DNA of 64,000 nucleotides from Azospirillum brasilense. GTDB lineage: Bacteria; Pseudomonadota; Alphaproteobacteria; Azospirillales; Azospirillaceae. The notes under the pieces are model-generated. The model had not been told where the DNA came from. It made no database searches and saw only the letters and a list, made by a program, of their open reading frames with translations. Of the stretch, positions 17,590 through 26,532 are shown piece by piece. Numbering within the stretch: position 1 is the first letter of the stretch; the number at the start of each line of letters is the position of its first letter. Location of the stretch: the NCBI RefSeq assembly GCF_001315015.1, contig NZ_CP012914.1, positions 2,887,001 through 2,951,000 of the forward strand. The letters run 5' to 3'. The position numbers and the translations under genes were made by a program.

Positions 17590-18195
17590 GTGACCGCCTT
17601 CCCGGAAGAAGGAAATACTGTTCGGAGATTTAGCCGCGAACAGAAGACAGTCACGCATGAAAAAGAGGCGCGCCGTGGTTCGGACGCCGGTGAGCGCGAG
17701 CTAATTGAAGAACTTATCGGAGTTAATCGCGTCGCCAAAGTGGTGAAGGGTGGCCGTCGATTTAACTTTGCTGCATTCGTCGTTGTCGGCGATGGAAAGG
17801 GCCGCGTTGGCTTCGGTTCTGGCAAAGCGCGTGAGATCCCCGAGGCAATCCACAAAGCGACTGATCAAGCTAAACGCAGCATGATTCGGGTGCCTCTACG
17901 CGACGGACGCACTCTGTATCATGACGTCAACGGCCACTTCGGGGCAGGTAAGGTTATCCTTCGCTCAGCTCCGGTCGGTACTGGAATTATATCGGGCGGT
18001 CCGATGCGGGCCATTTTCAAGGCGCTTGGGGTGACCGACATCGTGGCTAAGTCAATTGGATCCGCTAATCCCCAAAACCTGATTAAGGCGACTCTCGATG
18101 CGTTGAGCCAAGTGGACAGCCCTCGTTCAGTCGCCGCCCGCCGAGGTCGTCGCGTCAGCGATATGCTCGGACACCGTGCGATTAGTCAGCGTTGA
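17590..18195 (+). CDS. rpsE: Orphan 30S ribosomal protein S5
   Basis: 201 residues that align along the whole S5 family. The dsRBD-like N-domain reads [19 protein letters not shown] and [19 protein letters not shown]. The C-domain has [33 protein letters not shown] and [16 protein letters not shown]. The KGGRRF loop, where spectinomycin-resistance changes arise in E. coli S5, is intact. The normal rpsE sits in the spc ribosomal operon; here no other ribosomal gene is near, so this is an extra copy. The GTG start and N-terminal ~35 residues are atypical. It follows the caspase pair by 13 bp in the same orientation. A protected or decoy copy is inference; simple transfer is possible. Confidence 0.88.
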   Translation: MTAFPEEGNTVRRFSREQKTVTHEKEARRGSDAGERELIEELIGVNRVAKVVKGGRRFNFAAFVVVGDGKGRVGFGSGKAREIPEAIHKATDQAKRSMIRVPLRDGRTLYHDVNGHFGAGKVILRSAPVGTGIISGGPMRAIFKALGVTDIVAKSIGSANPQNLIKATLDALSQVDSPRSVAARRGRRVSDMLGHRAISQR

Positions 18196-18290
18196 AATCA
18201 TACCGGCGAGCGGAACCGCTGACTCACTGATGGGGATTCCCAAGGCCGGCAATCCGTGATTCAATTCCCCATTGCAATGGGGAGGAGCGC

Positions 18291-18590
18291 ATGCCAGCGG
18301 CGTTGTCGATCCGGGAAGACCTGAGCGCCAGCGATTTGCGTGCCCTGGCGCGGCGGGAGAGCAAAGGGCGGGTGGCGGCCCGGATGTTCGCCATCGCCCA
18401 TGCGCTCGACGGGGTGAGCCGGGCGGAAGCGGCGCGGTTGGCCGGCATGGACCGCCAAGCCCTGCCCGACGCCGTGGTGCGCTACAACGCCGAAGGCGTG
18501 GCCGGGCTTTATGATCGTCCGTTGCCCGGCCGGCCGGAATGGCTGAGCGAGGGCGAGCAAGGTACCCCTTCGCCGAGGACCGCCTTGTGA
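18291..18590 (+). pseudogene. IS630-like transposase, N-terminal fragment
   Basis: It reads MPAALSIREDLSASDLRALA, then a helix-turn-helix (GVSRAEAARLAGMDRQALPD) and GVAGLYDRPLPGRPEWLSEG, the N-terminal part of IS630-type transposases. It ends in unrelated sequence at about 18560. The preceding ~95 bp (18196-18290) carry IS630-like terminal sequence (accggcgagcgg; ggggattcccaaggcc), so the S5 gene abuts an element end. Confidence 0.65.
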
Positions 18591-18683
18591 ACGGGGACGG
18601 AAGGTGAATCATCCGGCCTGTCCCTATGGCTATCCCTATGGCAGTGCCCATGACTATCCAGCGCGTCGAGGGTACGCCTCCGG

Positions 18684-19122
18684 TAAGTGCCGCCTTGGCA
18701 AGTTAGGGGTCGGCGTCTGAGGTTTGCGCGGCGCGTCATCGCGCGGACGCAAACGAGTTGCAAACGTCATGGCTTATCAGCGGGTCGAGGTTTTGACGGG
18801 AACGGAGCGGCGGCGGACCTGCACGCCGGCGGAAAAGGTACGGATGGTCGAGGAGGCGTTCCGCCCCGGCGTGGTGGTGACGGAGGTGGCCCGCCGGCTG
18901 GGCGTGCACGAAAGCCTGCTGTATCGCTGGCGAGGGCTGATGCAGGCCAGCAGGACCGCCATGGCCGAACCGTCCAGCTTCGTCGCGGTGACCATCACGC
19001 CGGAGCCGACCGTAACCGAACCGCCGGTCGCGGAGTCATCAGGGCCATTGCCGCTTCCGGCCGCGCCAGCCACGAGCCCGGCGATCCTCGAGGTCATCCT
19101 GCCCAGCGGGGCACGCCTGCGT
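18684..19122 (+). pseudogene. tnpA: IS66 left end with truncated tnpA
   Basis: The IS66 end GTAAGTGCCGCCTTGG begins at 18684. The tnpA frame starts at ATG 18769 (MAYQRVEVLTGTERRRTCTP) and runs through SSFVAVTITPEPTVTEPPVA to LPSGARLRV, where homology to the copy at 12369-14102 stops. The 10 bp outside the end (gtacgcctcc) are the same as those outside the matching end at 14188, an unexplained coincidence of flanks. Non-functional. Confidence 0.75.
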
Positions 19123-19165
19123 GTGGGTCAAAGTTCAGTTGATGACTACACCATCAACTGGGTCA

Positions 19166-19396
19166 CGTTTCAGCTGATGTTGACACCGGTCCCGCATCGT
19201 TGAAGCGCAGCACCCAGTCGCGCACCGTCTGCGAGCTGACCCCGCCGCCCCCCGCCACGGTCGAGCGCGGTTCTCCGTCGTAGATCGTCGCCAGGGCGAG
19301 CAGCCGGCGAACTTGGCCGGGATCGTGAGAGGAACGGGCAAGCCGACGCAGGGCGGCGGCGTCGTAATCGCTGCGCAGCGGAACCAGAACAGCCAT
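19166..19396 (-). pseudogene. IS630-like transposase, N-terminal fragment
   Basis: The minus strand reads MAVLVPLRSDYDAAALRRLA, RRLLALATIYDGEPRST and TVRDWVLRFNDAGP, the N-terminal helix-turn-helix of a different IS630 subgroup from the copies at 14189 and 18291. It is cut just after GP, where GPDGL would follow in intact members. Confidence 0.65.
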
Positions 19397-19506
19397 CGTG
19401 GACCTCGTCGCCGTGGCCTCTCCGGTGAATCACGCGGCGCGGTTGTCAGTGCCGATTGGATACTCCCCGGAACGGGCGGCTGAAAATTCCCCAGGCTAAC
19501 GCAACG

Positions 19507-19540
19507 GCAGGGCTCCGGGGCGTACGCCCCGGAGCCCTGC
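19507..19540. repeat. 34-bp perfect palindrome upstream of istA
   Basis: The arm GCAGGGCTCCGGGGC, centre GTAC and the exact reverse complement make a perfect palindrome between the IS21 left end and istA. As RNA it would be a very stable hairpin. It may insulate istA from outside transcription or act in transposase regulation; both are inference. Confidence 0.7.
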
Positions 19541-19555
19541 GGCCGCCCGTCGCCC

Positions 19556-20872
19556 ATGATCACCCTCCGAGGCGGAGGGAGGGCGCAGGTGGTCAGACTT
19601 GGGGAACTCGTCATGATTCTCGATCTCGCCCGCGAGGGCCTGTCGGTGTCGGCGATCGCACGCCGCACCGGCCTGGATCGCAAGACCATCCGCAAATACA
19701 TCGCCCGCGGATTGGAGGCGCCCGCTTACACCCCTCGGCCAACTCGGCCGACGCTGCTCACACCCTTCGAGCCCTATCTGCGCGAACGCCTGCAGGCATT
19801 TCCCGATCTCAGCGCCCAGCGACTGCTGCGGGAACTCAAGGAGCGCGGTTACACCGGCGGCTACACCATCCTGAAAGCCGTGGTTCGCGCCATGCGTCCC
19901 ACCCCATCACCGTCCTTCGAGCGCCGCTTCGAGACACCGCCCGGCAAGCAGGCCCAGGTCGATTTCGCCTTCTTCAAGACGACCTTCACCGACGAGCCCG
20001 AGGTGGAACGGATCGTCTGGCTGTTCTCCATGGTGCTCGGCCACAGCCGCATGATGTGGGCCCGCTTCGTGGCCCGCCAGGACCTGCAAACCGTGCTCCG
20101 CTGCCACATCGCCGCCTTCGACAGCTTCGGCGGCGTGCCGGAACAGATCCTCTATGACCGCATGAAAACCGCCGTGTTGGGCGAGATCGAAGACCCCGAT
20201 CAGCCGACCCAAGGCATTGCCTACAACCCCAAGCTCTTCTCCCTGGCCAGCCACTACGGTTTCCTGCCGAAGGCCTGCAAGCCGTACCGCGCCAAGACCA
20301 AGGGCAAAGTCGAACGGCCCTTCCGCTATGTGCGCGAGGACTTCTTCCTGGCCCGCAGCTTCCGCAATCCCGAGGACCTGAACATCCAGTTCACCCAGTG
20401 GCTGGATCCGCTCGCCAACCGCCGCCGGCACGCCACCACCCAGCGCATCGTCGCCGAGCATTTCGCCGAGGAGCGTCCCCACCTCAAGCCGCTGCCGGCC
20501 GGACCCTTCAACAGCGTGCTGGCCCTGGAGCGCCGTGTCACCCGCGACGGCATGGTGTCGGTCGGCGGCAACCTTTACTCCGTGCCGGATTGCACCCGCC
20601 GGCGGACGGTGGAGGTGCAGGTCACCGCCGGCACCGTCACCATCCTGGAGGACGGCATAGCCGTCGCATCTCACCCGGCGCTGGAAGGACGAGGCCAGCG
20701 GCGCATTGCCACCGGCCATCGGACCCAACCTCCACCGCCCAACAGCCAGACGCCCAGGGAGGTCGCCACGCCCCCGGCGCCACCGCTGCAGGGCGGCACC
20801 GTCACCCCTCGCTCGCTGGCCATCTACGACACCATCGGCCGCCACTTGGCCAACCAGCCGGGGAGCCCGTGA
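19556..20872 (+). CDS. istA: IS21 family transposase IstA
   Basis: A full-length 438-residue protein. It opens with two helix-turn-helix units (EGLSVSAIARRTGLDRKTIR), then an rve-type DDE domain: KQAQVDFAFFKTTFTDEPEV (first Asp), PEQILYDRMKTAVLGE (second Asp) and KTKGKVERPFRYVREDFF (Glu). The C-terminal Mu-transposase-like domain includes MVSVGGNLYSVPD. IstA cuts and joins the IS ends, helped by the ATPase IstB. The stop overlaps the istB start (TGATG). The gene is complete, but its istB partner is broken; element B could in principle supply IstB, although the two are diverged. Confidence 0.92.
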   Translation: MITLRGGGRAQVVRLGELVMILDLAREGLSVSAIARRTGLDRKTIRKYIARGLEAPAYTPRPTRPTLLTPFEPYLRERLQAFPDLSAQRLLRELKERGYTGGYTILKAVVRAMRPTPSPSFERRFETPPGKQAQVDFAFFKTTFTDEPEVERIVWLFSMVLGHSRMMWARFVARQDLQTVLRCHIAAFDSFGGVPEQILYDRMKTAVLGEIEDPDQPTQGIAYNPKLFSLASHYGFLPKACKPYRAKTKGKVERPFRYVREDFFLARSFRNPEDLNIQFTQWLDPLANRRRHATTQRIVAEHFAEERPHLKPLPAGPFNSVLALERRVTRDGMVSVGGNLYSVPDCTRRRTVEVQVTAGTVTILEDGIAVASHPALEGRGQRRIATGHRTQPPPPNSQTPREVATPPAPPLQGGTVTPRSLAIYDTIGRHLANQPGSP

Positions 20873-23351
20873 TGAGCACCACGTCGCTGGAAGCCGGCCC
20901 CGCCACCCTCGACCGCATTCGCCAATATCTGGTTGGGCTGAAGATGCCGCGCCCCTTGGAAGCGCTGGAGCACATCCTGCGCCGGTTGGAACGCGGCGAA
21001 CTCTCCGCCCTTGGAGGCCATCGACGCCCTGCTGGGCGAGGAACTGACGTTGCGCGAGGGACGCCGCATCAAGGCGGCCCTGAAGATGGGCCGGCTTCTC
21101 TCCATCAAGACGCTCACCGGCTTCGACTTCTCCTTCCAGCCCTCGCTCGATCGCGATCGAATCATGACCTTGGCGCAGCTCGACTTCGTCGACCGGCACG
21201 AGGTGGTCCATTTCCTCGGCCAGCCCGTTCCCGCGTCATGATGCCCACCTCGCTACGTCATTGAAAATCAAAGGCCTGCTGATCCGGATTGTCTGTTACC
21301 GGACGGCGTGCCGACAGGCGGAGCGGTTCGAGCCCGGCCAGCTGGGTTTCCGGAATTGCCCATGGCGCCCCTTTGCACGCTTGGCTTGCCTGGATGGTTC
21401 CGCCGGCGATCAGCCGCAGCACGGTCATTTTGCTGACCTTCAGCCGGTCGGCCGCCTGCTCCAGGGTCACCTCACCCCGCTCGGCGATCTCGCCCTCCCG
21501 GTACACCGCGACACCATGGGCATTGCGGAAGCTGCGCACCCGCGCCTCGGTCCAACTGTTGCCTTTGCCGGTGCGCTTGCCGGCCCGGTTCAGGATTGCG
21601 GCGATGCCGCCGTCCGTCTGCTGCCGGGCCAGAGCCCGAATGAGATCGCCGGTGTCGGCGTCGGTCCGCCAGCGGTGCTTGCCGCTCCGGTTCTTCGGCA
21701 CCGCCAGACGGGTGTGATCGCCGCCCTGCCAATGGATCACCAGTTGGATCGTGTCATCGACCACCTTGGCCACGATCTCCGCGATGACGGTCCGTAAGAT
21801 GCGTTTGCGCGTCTCCGCCGTCGCGCCGGGGTGATGCCAAAGCGTCTCGATGTCAGCCCCCAGCGCCATCAGGCGGGTCCGCTCCTCGGCCGTGGGAGTT
21901 GCGCTCTGGCCGGTCTGCAACGCCGCCAAGCGTTCCTCCAGGCGATGGACTTCCACCAGCCGGCCGTTCCACCGGCGTTCCAGTTCGGCTGCCACGAGGC
22001 GATAGTCGGGATCGACCGCGTCATACTGGCGGCGCGCCAGCTCGGCCTCGTAGCGCGCTTGAGCCAGGGCGAGTTCCGCCTGCCGCCGCGTCTCGGAACC
22101 GTCGGCCTCGCGTGCGTCGATCGCCCGCAGCGCCGCCTCGATCCCCAACGGGGCCAGGAACCGCAGGGCTTCCGCCGCCACCGCGGCATCGACCCGCAAC
22201 CCGCCGAACGAGATGCAGCGCTCGGTTCCGTGATTGAGGTGCGCGCCGCAACAGTCGTAGCGCACGCAGTATCCGTCCGTGCCGCTGTAGGCCACGTGCA
22301 GCCGTCGCCCGCAGTGTCCGCAGCGCAGCAGCCCGGCCAGCAGCGCGTCGCCGCGGCGCACCGAGCCGCGGGTCATCATCCCCTTGCTGTTGGCGTTGTC
22401 GGCGATCAGGGCCTGGTTCCTCCCGAACTCCGCCCACGAGATGTAGCCCTCGTGATGCTCGGGGATCAACACCTCCCACTCCGCCTGCGCGCGGCGGAAG
22501 CCGCGAACCACCCGTTTGCGCCCATCCTGCACGCCGACCCGGCTGCCGGTGCGGCCGAACGCGTAGGCCCCGCCATAGATCGGGTTGGTCAGCAGGTGAT
22601 GGGGGGTGTTGTAGACCGGCAGCTTCCATACGACGCGCGGTCCCTCGGCGGTCCGCTCGACGGCCGGCAGCCGGATCCGTTCCTGACGCAGCCAGAGGTG
22701 AACCTGCCGGATGCTCTGGAACTCGGCGAACTTGCGGAACACCAGGGCGAGCGCCTCACGCACCCGCAGGTCCGGGTCCATGGCGATGCGGTCGTGACGG
22801 ATCTTGATGTAGCCGACCGCCACGGTGAAGAACAGTTCGCCGCGGCGCGCCTTCTGGCGCAGGGCCTCCAGGGAGCGTTGACGCAGGATGGACAGTTCCA
22901 TCTCGCTCATCGTGCCCTTCATGCCCAGGAGAAGCCGGTCGTTGGGCAATTTCGCGTCATAAACCCCGTCCTCATCGGCCAGCAAGCACCCCACCAAGCC
23001 GCAAAACTCCAGCAGCGTGTGCCAGTCCCGACCGTTGCGGGCGAGCCGCGACGCCTCGATCGCCAGCACGATGCCGACCCGCCCTTCGCAGATCGCCCCC
23101 AGCAACCGCTCGAACCCGGGGCGGGCGATCCCGCCGCCGGAACGGCCGAGGTCGTCGTCGATGACGACCACCTCGGACCAGCCGAGCTGGCGGGCGCGGT
23201 CGACCAGCCCGTATTGCCGGCGGTGTCAGGCGACACATCAAACTGCCCCCCTGACGCCATGAGGAATTGCCCCCCTTGAGAGAAGGGGACTTGAGGGATG
23301 GTGAGCTTGAACGAGGCTTTTCCGCGGGGCATTGAACCGCGGAGGGACGTG

Positions 23352-24602
23352 ATGAAGGCGCCGGATGACGTGTCGGCGATGCTGAAGCTGAAGGCGCTGG
23401 GCTGGGGAGCGAAGCGGATCGCGGCGGAACTTGGCTGCTCGAAGCACACGGTGAAGCGGTGGCTGGGTCTTGGCGGCTGGCGGCCGTGCGCGTCGCCGTC
23501 GCGGTCGAAGCGGCTGGATGATCATGGGGCCTGGCTGGCCGAGCGCTTCCACCGGCATGCCGGGAACGCCGACGTGATCCGGCAGGAGTTGGCGCGGGAG
23601 AAGGGGATCGCAGTCAGCCTGCGGACAGTGGAGCGGGCGGTGGCACCGCTGCGCCGGGAACTGGTCGCCCAGGCGCAGGCGACGGTGCGCTTCGAGACGC
23701 GGCCGGGCGAGCAGATGCAGATCGACTTCGGCGTCCGGCGCGTCGAGATCGGCGGGGTGGCGACGGTGGTGTTCCTGTTCGTGGCGACGCTGGGCTTTTC
23801 CCGCCGGCTGCATGTTCGGGCCTACGGGCACGAGAAGCAGGACAGCTGGTTCGATGGTCTGGAAAGCGCTTTCCGGGCCTTCGGCGGTGTGCCCGAGGAG
23901 GTCCTGCTCGACAACGCGCGGGCGCTGGTCCTGCATCACGATCCGGCCAGCCGGGAGGTGGTGCTGCACCCGCGCCTGCACGCCTTTGCCCGGCACTGGG
24001 GCTTCCGGGTGCGGGCCTGCGCGCCGTACCGGGCGCGCACCAAGGGCAAGGACGAGCGCGGCGTCGGCTACGTCAAGCGCAACGCCATCGCCGGCCGCTC
24101 CTTCGCGACCTGGGCGGAACTGGAGGCGCACCTGGAGGCCTGGACACGGGACATCGCCGATCAGCGGTGTCACGGCACGACCGGCGAAGCGCCGATCGAG
24201 CGCTTCCGGCGGGAGGAGGCCCAAGCGCTGAAGCCGCTGGCCGGCATTCCCCCCTTCACCACGGCGCGCGACCTGGTTCGCCGGGTCGGCACGGACTGCG
24301 CGGTGGAGGTGGACGGCAACGCCTACTCGGTGCCCTGGCGGCTGATCGGCGAGCGGGTCCGGGTGATGGTGGAGGCCGGCACGCTGCGGGTTCTCCATGC
24401 CGGCCGCGAGGTGGCGGTGCATGCCGAACTGAAGGGGCGGCATGGGCGCTCGATGCAGGACGCCCATCTGGCCGGCGTCGCCGGAGCGGACGGCCGGCCT
24501 GTTCGCGTCGCCCGCCCCGAGGGCGGCGGCGCGGTGGCGGCTGTGCCGGCGCTGTTGCGTCCGCTGGCCGAATACGAGGCCGTGGCCGGAGGAGGCTTCT
24601 GA
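23352..24602 (+). CDS. istA: IS21 family transposase IstA (element B)
   Basis: 416 residues from ATG 23352, chosen because GGAGGG lies 5 nt upstream; an in-frame ATG at 23298 has a poorer site. It has an N-terminal helix-turn-helix (KALGWGAKRIAAELGCSKHT), then the DDE core with EQMQIDFGVRRVEIGG (Asp), PEEVLLDNARALVLHH (Asp) and TKGKDERGVGYVKRN (Glu). The C-terminal domain includes AVEVDGNAYSVPWRLIGERV. It differs strongly from the IstA at 19556, so the two IS21 elements belong to separate subgroups. Its stop overlaps the istB start. Confidence 0.92.
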   Translation: MKAPDDVSAMLKLKALGWGAKRIAAELGCSKHTVKRWLGLGGWRPCASPSRSKRLDDHGAWLAERFHRHAGNADVIRQELAREKGIAVSLRTVERAVAPLRRELVAQAQATVRFETRPGEQMQIDFGVRRVEIGGVATVVFLFVATLGFSRRLHVRAYGHEKQDSWFDGLESAFRAFGGVPEEVLLDNARALVLHHDPASREVVLHPRLHAFARHWGFRVRACAPYRARTKGKDERGVGYVKRNAIAGRSFATWAELEAHLEAWTRDIADQRCHGTTGEAPIERFRREEAQALKPLAGIPPFTTARDLVRRVGTDCAVEVDGNAYSVPWRLIGERVRVMVEAGTLRVLHAGREVAVHAELKGRHGRSMQDAHLAGVAGADGRPVRVARPEGGGAVAAVPALLRPLAEYEAVAGGGF

Positions 24603-25387
24603 TGAGCGAGCACGACCATCTGATCGCCATGCTGAACCGGCTGAAGCTGACGGCCTTGCGCGACCAGCTCGACAGCCTGATCGACGAGGCCGGGCGGCGG
24701 GAGCTGACGATCCGCGAGTCCCTGGCGCTGTTCTGCGAGCGGGAGATCGCCCGGCGCGACCAGCGCCGCATCGACATGGGCTTCGGGCTGGCCCGCTTCC
24801 CCTTCGTGCGCGAGCTGGCCGGCTTCGACTTCGCCGCCCAGCCGTCGCTCGACAAGGCGCAGATCCGGGAGATCGCGTCGGGACGCTTCATCGCCAACGG
24901 CGAGGCCGTGCTGTTTCTCGGCCCGCCGGGGGTGGGCAAGACGCATCTGGCGGTGGCCATCGGGCGGGAGGCGATCGTCGCCGGCTACTCGGTGCTGTTC
25001 AGCCCGGCGACGACCCTGGTGGCCCAGCTCGCCAAGGCCCATGCCGATGGCCGGCTGGAGGAAAAGCTGCTGCACTACACCAAGCCCAAGCTGCTGATCG
25101 TCGATGAGCTGGGCTACCTGCCCTTCGAGCCGGACGCCGCCCACCTGTTCTTCCAGCTCGTCAGCCGGCGCTACGAGAAGGGGGCGATGCTGGTGACCTC
25201 CAATCGGGCCGTGGGGGAATGGGGCAGCGTCTTCGGCGATCCGGTCGTGGCCACCGCGATCCTCGACCGGTTGCTCCACCACAGCCACGTCGTCACCATC
25301 CGAGGCGACAGCTACCGGCTTCGCGAAAAGCGCCGCAGCGGGCTTCTGCAGAAGCCCGCTGCGGCGCCTCAACCGACCACCGCCTGA
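24602..25387 (+). CDS. istB: IS21 family helper ATPase IstB (element B)
   Basis: A 261-residue complete DnaC/DnaA-like AAA+ ATPase. It starts MSEHDHLIAMLNRLKLTALR, with Walker A LGPPGVGKTHLAVAIG, Walker B KLLIVDELGYLPFEPDAA, sensor I MLVTSNRAVGEWGSVFGD and a C-terminal DRLLHHSHVVTIRGDSYRLR. IstB forms ATP-dependent oligomers on target DNA and stimulates IstA. Its last codons include most of a long perfect palindrome (25330-25367). It offers a direct comparison for the broken istB at 20872-26532. Confidence 0.92.
   Translation: MSEHDHLIAMLNRLKLTALRDQLDSLIDEAGRRELTIRESLALFCEREIARRDQRRIDMGFGLARFPFVRELAGFDFAAQPSLDKAQIREIASGRFIANGEAVLFLGPPGVGKTHLAVAIGREAIVAGYSVLFSPATTLVAQLAKAHADGRLEEKLLHYTKPKLLIVDELGYLPFEPDAAHLFFQLVSRRYEKGAMLVTSNRAVGEWGSVFGDPVVATAILDRLLHHSHVVTIRGDSYRLREKRRSGLLQKPAAAPQPTTA
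25330..25367. repeat. 38-bp perfect palindrome at the 3' end of istB
   Basis: The arm GCGCCGCAGCGGGCTTC, centre TGCA and the exact reverse complement lie within the last istB codons. It could end transcription within the element or form a stem-loop; no T-run follows. Element A carries a comparable long palindrome upstream of istA. Confidence 0.7.
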
Positions 25388-25530
25388 GCGGTGCAACCGG
25401 GGGGCAGTTCCTCGTGTCGCCAGGGGGGCAGTTCGGGATGTCGTTTGACAGGCGGCGGCTCTCATGGTTGTGCAGGAGCTGCTCCGGACTGGACTGGCGG
25501 ACGTAGACGTAAGCATGGCGCGCGAGGTGA

Positions 25531-25707
25531 TCAGGCGTGATCTTGCTCATCGTTCGCCTCCGCCGTCGGGGTTTCGCTCGCCAGCACCTCCAGCAGGAGC
25601 TGTTCCAAAAGCGGCAGCAGCCGTTGCGCCACCTCCCGCGGGAGGACGGTCGTCGGCTGCGTCGGCGTAAACAGGTCTGGTTGCACGGTCGCTCTGGGGT
25701 GTCTCAT
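25531..25707 (-). CDS. Small conserved protein of a recombinase cassette
   Basis: A 58-residue protein with a polar start (MRHPRATVQPDLFTPTQPTT) followed by one amphipathic leucine-rich helix (VAQRLLPLLEQLLLEVLASE). It overlaps the recombinase start codon at 25550 by 20 nt. The left-hand cassette has a 59-residue counterpart at 1954-2133 in the same place. The shared leucine-rich helix suggests a protein-protein contact, perhaps with the recombinase. Function unknown. Confidence 0.5.
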   Translation of the reverse strand: MRHPRATVQPDLFTPTQPTTVLPREVAQRLLPLLEQLLLEVLASETPTAEANDEQDHA

Positions 25708-25906
25708 GCCGCCCTCCGTTGCGTCGCTCGCGGAGCAACGACAGGGCGGCGTCGGTGGTCAGGCGCAACTCCTGGAGAACCCCCAACGGGAACCGGGGGG
25801 CGTCACAAAGGCTGGCGTTGCCGGCCGCCGGCGCGGTCATCCATTCCGGCACGTGGGTCACCGTGCCGTCCGGCTGCTCGACCACCAGCACGATGATACC
25901 GCGCAA
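25547..25906 (-). CDS. DUF5372-like protein of a recombinase cassette
   Basis: The recognisable part is IIVLVVEQPDGTVTHVPEWM followed by PRFPLGVLQELRLTTDAALS. The family motif HYPFHPRCGERVGVVRRHR lies in the same frame upstream of TTG 25906, so the true start is upstream, up to about 26000, near the junction with istB. The frame overlaps the whole small gene at 25531-25707, as in the left-hand cassette. Function unknown. Confidence 0.45.
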   Translation of the reverse strand: MRGIIVLVVEQPDGTVTHVPEWMTAPAAGNASLCDAPRFPLGVLQELRLTTDAALSLLRERRNGGRHETPQSDRATRPVYADAADDRPPAGGGATAAAAFGTAPAGGAGERNPDGGGER

Positions 25907-26532
25907 GCGGTGACGCCGGACGACGCCGACACGTTCGCCGCACCGGGGATGAAAAGGGTAGTGGATCGTTACGTCCTGGCCCTGATATCGGGCAGTATGT
26001 CGCTGCCTCGCCCGGCTGCGGCAAGACGCACCTGGCCCTCGCTCTGGGGGTGGAGGCCGTCAAGGCCGGCCGCTCGGTCTACTTCGCCACACTGGCCGAC
26101 ATCGTGAGCTCGCTGGCCAAGGCCGAGCGCGAGGGGACCTTGCGGGAGCGTCTGCGCTTCCTATGTCGGCCACAGCTGCTGATCGTCGACGAGATCGGCT
26201 ACCTGCCGGTGATCCCCGGCGGCGGCAACCTGTTCTTCCAGCTCGTCAACGCCCGCTATGAACGCGGCGCCATGATCCTGACCTCCAACCGCGGCTTTTC
26301 CGAATGGGGCGATGTCTTCGGCGGCACTGTCGTCGCTTCCGCCCTGCTGGACCGCCTGCTGCACCATGCCGTGGTGGTGCAGATCGAAGGCGCCAGCTAC
26401 CGCCTGCGCCGCCACGCCGAACTGATGCCGGACAACAACCGCAGCAGGCCGCTCACTGCCCCACCGCTGGCTCCACGGCGCCGAGGCCGGCCACCAAAAG
26501 CGAGGAGCGCCGACACCGAAGCCAATCCATAG

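Larger units (their letters stand above)
23224..25450 (+). mobile_element. IS21 family element B, apparently complete
   Basis: The ends are TGTCAGGCGACACATCAAAC on the left and, read inward from the right, TGTCAAACGACATCCCGAAC. Each is followed by two ACTGCCCCCC/TTGCCCCCC-type boxes, the multiple terminal repeats typical of IS21. The 5-bp duplication GGCGG flanks it (23219-23223 and 25451-25455). istA and istB are both intact, so it may be active. Confidence 0.9.
21258..25550 (-). pseudogene. Large serine recombinase split by IS21 element B
   Basis: The N-terminal part (25451-25550) starts MSKITPDHLARHAYVYVRQS, with catalytic Ser in RQSSPEQL, and reaches NHESRR. The remainder (21258-23223) continues RQYGLVDRARQLGWSEVVVI, DLGRSGGG and VLAIEASRLARNGRDWH. 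A zinc ribbon (RCGHCGRR ... RYDCCG), a coiled coil (RRQAELALAQARYEAELARR) and a C-terminal helix-turn-helix (VTLEQAADRLKVSKMTVLRL) follow. Deleting 23224-25450 plus one copy of the 5-bp duplicate GGCGG restores one uninterrupted frame, so the gene was intact when the IS landed. Confidence 0.88.
21228..26009 (-). mobile_element. Serine-recombinase cassette inserted in istB
   Basis: It carries, on the minus strand, a DUF5372-like gene, a 58-residue gene and a large serine recombinase, the same order as 1635-4202. The junctions share GCCCG (21223-21227 and 26010-26014). It contains IS21 element B within its recombinase. The exact termini are inferred from where istB homology stops and restarts. 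Confidence 0.65.
20872..26532 (+). pseudogene. istB: IS21 istB, frameshifted and interrupted
   Basis: The 5' part starts MSTTSLEAGPATLDRIRQYL. An extra T at about 21011-21012 shifts the frame (expected ALEAIDALLGEEL appears in the other frame), and the reading then reaches HEVVHFLGQP at 21227. The reading resumes at 26010 with PGCGKTHLALALG (rest of the Walker A loop), LLIVDEIGYLP (Walker B) and MILTSNRGFSEWGDVFGG. The insertion point is thus inside the nucleotide-binding loop. Removal of 21228-26009, which is bounded by the 5-bp repeat GCCCG, would rejoin the loop; the frameshift would remain. Confidence 0.85.

Noticed and set aside
17590-18195. rpsE as evidence of a normal spc ribosomal operon here
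   Set aside because: No neighbouring ribosomal protein genes (rplR, rpmD, rplO) are present; both flanks are caspase partner and IS DNA.
19907-21211. 434-codon minus-strand frame
   Set aside because: Antisense to istA/istB; Ala/Gly/Arg-rich and without family features.
21831-23279. 482-codon plus-strand frame
   Set aside because: Antisense shadow of the right-hand serine recombinase.
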